Below are positions 14,410-16,245 of a stretch of DNA of 16,245 nt, one piece after another. The stretch comes from a candidate division GN15 bacterium (GTDB taxonomy: Bacteria > Zixibacteria > MSB-5A5 > GN15 > FEB-12). The stretch lies in NCBI GenBank assembly GCA_014729205.1, contig WJKG01000350.1, positions 1-16,245 on the forward strand, given 5' to 3'. The notes beneath the pieces are model-generated. The model was not told where the DNA came from. It searched no databases and saw only the letters and a program-made list of their open reading frames with translations. The first letter of the stretch is position 1. The number at the start of each line of letters is the position of its first letter. The position numbers were made by a program, and so were the translations under genes.

Positions 14410-15420
14410 TCAATCCAGAAACGCGAGCAACTCCTGCAGCCATCGATCGGTAGCCTCAAAATGGGGGATATGACCAACCTGCGGGAGTTCGACCAGTTTT
14501 GCATCGGGGATGGCCTCAGCGGTCGCTTTGCCCAGCTGCGGATATTGTCCCAGGGTGGCCAGTACCTCTGGACTGACGGTACCTCGGCCGAGGGTCGTCC
14601 GATCTTCAAGGCCAATGACGAGCAGCGACGGTACCTGCACATTTGGAAATTCATAGACGACAGGCTGCGTGTAGACCATTTCGAATGTGAGGGCTGAAGC
14701 CCAGGCCAATCGGGGATATTCGCCAGAAAGGGTCCAACGCCAATGGACACGAACGTAGGTCTCATACTCATCCTGCCATGAGACATAGTAGGTCTTGTGG
14801 TAGTTGCGGATGCCTTCGAGGGTGTAGCCCATGATTCCCTCGTATGCCTGCTCAAGTGGCGTGTAGGGCACCTTCAGACGGTAGTCTTCCAGACCGATCG
14901 GGTTTTCCAGAACGAGGTTGGTTGTGAATTCGGGGTACATCAAAGCGAATCGGGTTGCCAGCATCCCACCCATAGAGTGACCGACAACGGCGGCACTGTC
15001 CACGCCCAGTGTGTCGAGCAGCATACGCGTGTTGCGAGCGAGCATGTGAAAGCTGTAGTGGATGTCGGGTTTTGATGATTTTCCGAATCCTACCTGGTCA
15101 GGTACAATCACCCGGTACCCCGCGGCGGCAAGTGTGTCGATGGTCTGAGCCCAGTAAGCGCCGAAAAAATTCTTGCCGTGCATGAGCAGTACCGTCTTGC
15201 CGTTGGGGGAGTCCATTGGGGGAACGTCCATGTACGCCATTCGAACATCTCTACCCTCGATCTCCAGTGGGAAGAACTCCACGGGATACGGATACTCGTA
15301 GTTCTCCATGGCAATACCGAGTGGCTCGGCATCGGTATAGGCCAGGGTGGTCACCGTCGTTGCCAGCAGGATAACAAGGGTGAGCGACCAGAGCGAGCAG
15401 CTCTTGAATGATGATAGCAT
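14410..15420 (-). CDS. Exported alpha/beta-fold hydrolase
   Basis: A 336-residue protein with a signal peptide (about 1-27, ending TTLA). The mature part is a classic alpha/beta hydrolase. The oxyanion segment is HGKNFFGAYW (from 81), followed by PDQVGFGKSSKP (107-118). The nucleophile is S149 in VGHSMGG, the acid is D273 in IGLEDRT, and the histidine is H317 in VGHIPHFE. A cap-type insertion lies between about 180 and 250. The sequence style is that of the epoxide hydrolase/haloalkane dehalogenase/esterase branch, but the substrate cannot be inferred. It should act in the periplasm or outside the cell. The start is ATG 15420 with AAGGAG nine bases upstream. It is divergent from the BamA-like gene across a 259-base spacer and may be co-transcribed with the DUF2007 gene downstream. 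Confidence 0.9.
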   Translation of the reverse strand: MLSSFKSCSLWSLTLVILLATTVTTLAYTDAEPLGIAMENYEYPYPVEFFPLEIEGRDVRMAYMDVPPMDSPNGKTVLLMHGKNFFGAYWAQTIDTLAAAGYRVIVPDQVGFGKSSKPDIHYSFHMLARNTRMLLDTLGVDSAAVVGHSMGGMLATRFALMYPEFTTNLVLENPIGLEDYRLKVPYTPLEQAYEGIMGYTLEGIRNYHKTYYVSWQDEYETYVRVHWRWTLSGEYPRLAWASALTFEMVYTQPVVYEFPNVQVPSLLVIGLEDRTTLGRGTVSPEVLATLGQYPQLGKATAEAIPDAKLVELPQVGHIPHFEATDRWLQELLAFLD

Positions 15421-15607
15421 CAGCGTGGTCTCCTTAGTTCAGCATGTTACTGTTAAATCGTGCGTGACGAGGATTCCAATCATTGTTCTGCTGCCTAAAC
15501 AAGCTGTTTGGGACAAAGTTCGAGCGACTGCATTCCTGTTGTGTTGGCGGACAAAAGCGATTACCGTGAGCATGGTTGAAACGGGATTGCTGTTCTCATC
15601 AAGAACG

Positions 15608-15636
15608 CTTACTTTGTGTAGCAGATGTGCTATTCT
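15608..15636 (+). promoter_or_regulatory. Possible promoter of the BamA-like gene
   Basis: TATTCT (15631-15636) is preceded by TGC, giving an extended -10. CTTACT (15608-15613) lies 17 bases upstream as a poor -35. The predicted start is about 35 bases before ATG 15680. Apart from this the 15421-15679 spacer shows no gene or clear structure, and I found no convincing promoter for the divergent hydrolase. Confidence 0.3.
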
Positions 15637-15679
15637 GCAGTAACGGAACCGGCCAGCAACCATCCTGTTTGAGTAATAG

Positions 15680-16245
15680 ATGCAAAACATCCCCACTCCC
15701 GATACCGTTCAAGTGTCCATCGGCCTTTGGCTGCTGGTCCTGATCGTATTGCTTGTACCGGCCAGCGATTTGTTTGCGCAGGAAGGTTACGTCGTCGCCG
15801 ATGTCAACTTCTCAGGTAACGAAAGGCTATCCAGCGATCAACTGAAAGAACAGATCGCCATGCACGGGACCGGCGGGTTGCTGGGTCTCTTTTCGGATGA
15901 GGAGGACTTCCTGTACAGCCGTGATGCGCTCGAAGCGGATGTAGAGCGGCTCACACGGCATTACCAGCGACAGGGCTTCCTGAATGTCAGTCTCCCCGAG
16001 CCGAAGTTACAGATCAATCACGATGATGAACAAGTCAAGGTGACCTTTATCATCTCCGAGGGGCAACCAGTGATCGTGGATACAATCATCCTGACTTTAC
16101 AGTCGCAGTCGGATACTATCACAGATGTGGATTCAACAGTTCATGTTGATTCTCTTCTGCAGCAGGTCCGAAGCGAACTGAAACTGTCACACGGTGTGCG
16201 CTTCCGTGATGATATGGCCGAACAGGATCGCAGAGCGCTGGCGGA
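15680..16245 (+). CDS. BamA/TamA-like outer-membrane protein, N-terminal POTRA part (truncated by window end)
   Basis: An open frame continues to the window edge without a stop; 188 residues are visible. There is a hydrophobic signal segment (about 13-33, ending DLFA-Q), then a POTRA domain at about 37-127: it opens with VADVNFSGNERLSSDQL, has the LTRHYQRQGFLNV helix-turn, and ends with VKVTFIISEGQPV. The start of a second POTRA domain follows (from about 128). The barrel domain is beyond the window. Proteins of this Omp85 family insert beta-barrels in, or move proteins across, the outer membrane. An in-frame TAG lies just before ATG 15680, so the start cannot be further upstream. Oddly, the first 33 residues contain no lysine or arginine, unusual for a signal peptide, and the ribosome site (GAG, six bases away) is weak. 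Which Omp85 branch it belongs to cannot be decided. Confidence 0.82.
   Translation, partial: MQNIPTPDTVQVSIGLWLLVLIVLLVPASDLFAQEGYVVADVNFSGNERLSSDQLKEQIAMHGTGGLLGLFSDEEDFLYSRDALEADVERLTRHYQRQGFLNVSLPEPKLQINHDDEQVKVTFIISEGQPVIVDTIILTLQSQSDTITDVDSTVHVDSLLQQVRSELKLSHGVRFRDDMAEQDRRALA

Overview
The window reads as chromosomal DNA of a Gram-negative, free-living bacterium at roughly 55-58% G+C. Gram-negative is supported by a POTRA/BamA-type gene at the right edge and a rhamnose/flippase cassette. The secreted peptidase at 11254-13815 ends in thrombospondin type 3 calcium repeats followed by a dockerin-like pair of NxDGD loops. That combination is common in FCB-group lineages and resembles candidate phylum Zixibacteria. 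The taxonomic guess is inference from protein style only, not from a marker gene. I see no insertion sequence, prophage, CRISPR array or other mobile element.

Layout. 1-558: a small four-helix membrane protein, then a tRNA-Phe with its own promoter and terminator. 617-5447 (minus strand): a tight four-gene operon, transcribed as a Cache-type sensor histidine kinase, a two-CBS-domain protein, a response-regulator receiver fused to a complete SLC13/DASS-type anion transporter, and a stand-alone receiver. 5705-9286 (plus): dTDP-rhamnose genes rfbC-rfbA-rfbD followed by a Wzx-like flippase, overlapping or nearly touching. 9396-9510: tRNA-Tyr and terminator. 9639-11015: MATE efflux protein. 11254-13815: secreted M28 metallopeptidase with Ca-binding C-terminus and a bidirectional terminator. 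13902-15420 (minus): zinc-ribbon/DUF2007 protein and an exported alpha/beta hydrolase. 15680-end: first part of a BamA/TamA-like outer-membrane protein.

The most interesting system is the 617-5447 operon. It contains a kinase with an extracytoplasmic sensor, a probable adenylate-sensing CBS protein and two sister receivers, but no DNA-binding or enzymatic output domain. The only output joined to a receiver is the transporter itself. The simplest reading is a two-component pathway whose phosphorylated target is a membrane carrier, controlling uptake directly rather than through transcription. The carrier is itself unusual: the positions of both SNT cation/substrate motifs read SEH and SDG, the first-half GTPPN-like segment is rewritten, and the TM1-TM2 loop carries about 70 extra residues.

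Intergenic stretches are all under 300 bases. Those at 5448-5704, 9287-9395, 11016-11253 and 15421-15679 hold the putative promoters and hairpins listed. I saw no extra genes in them.
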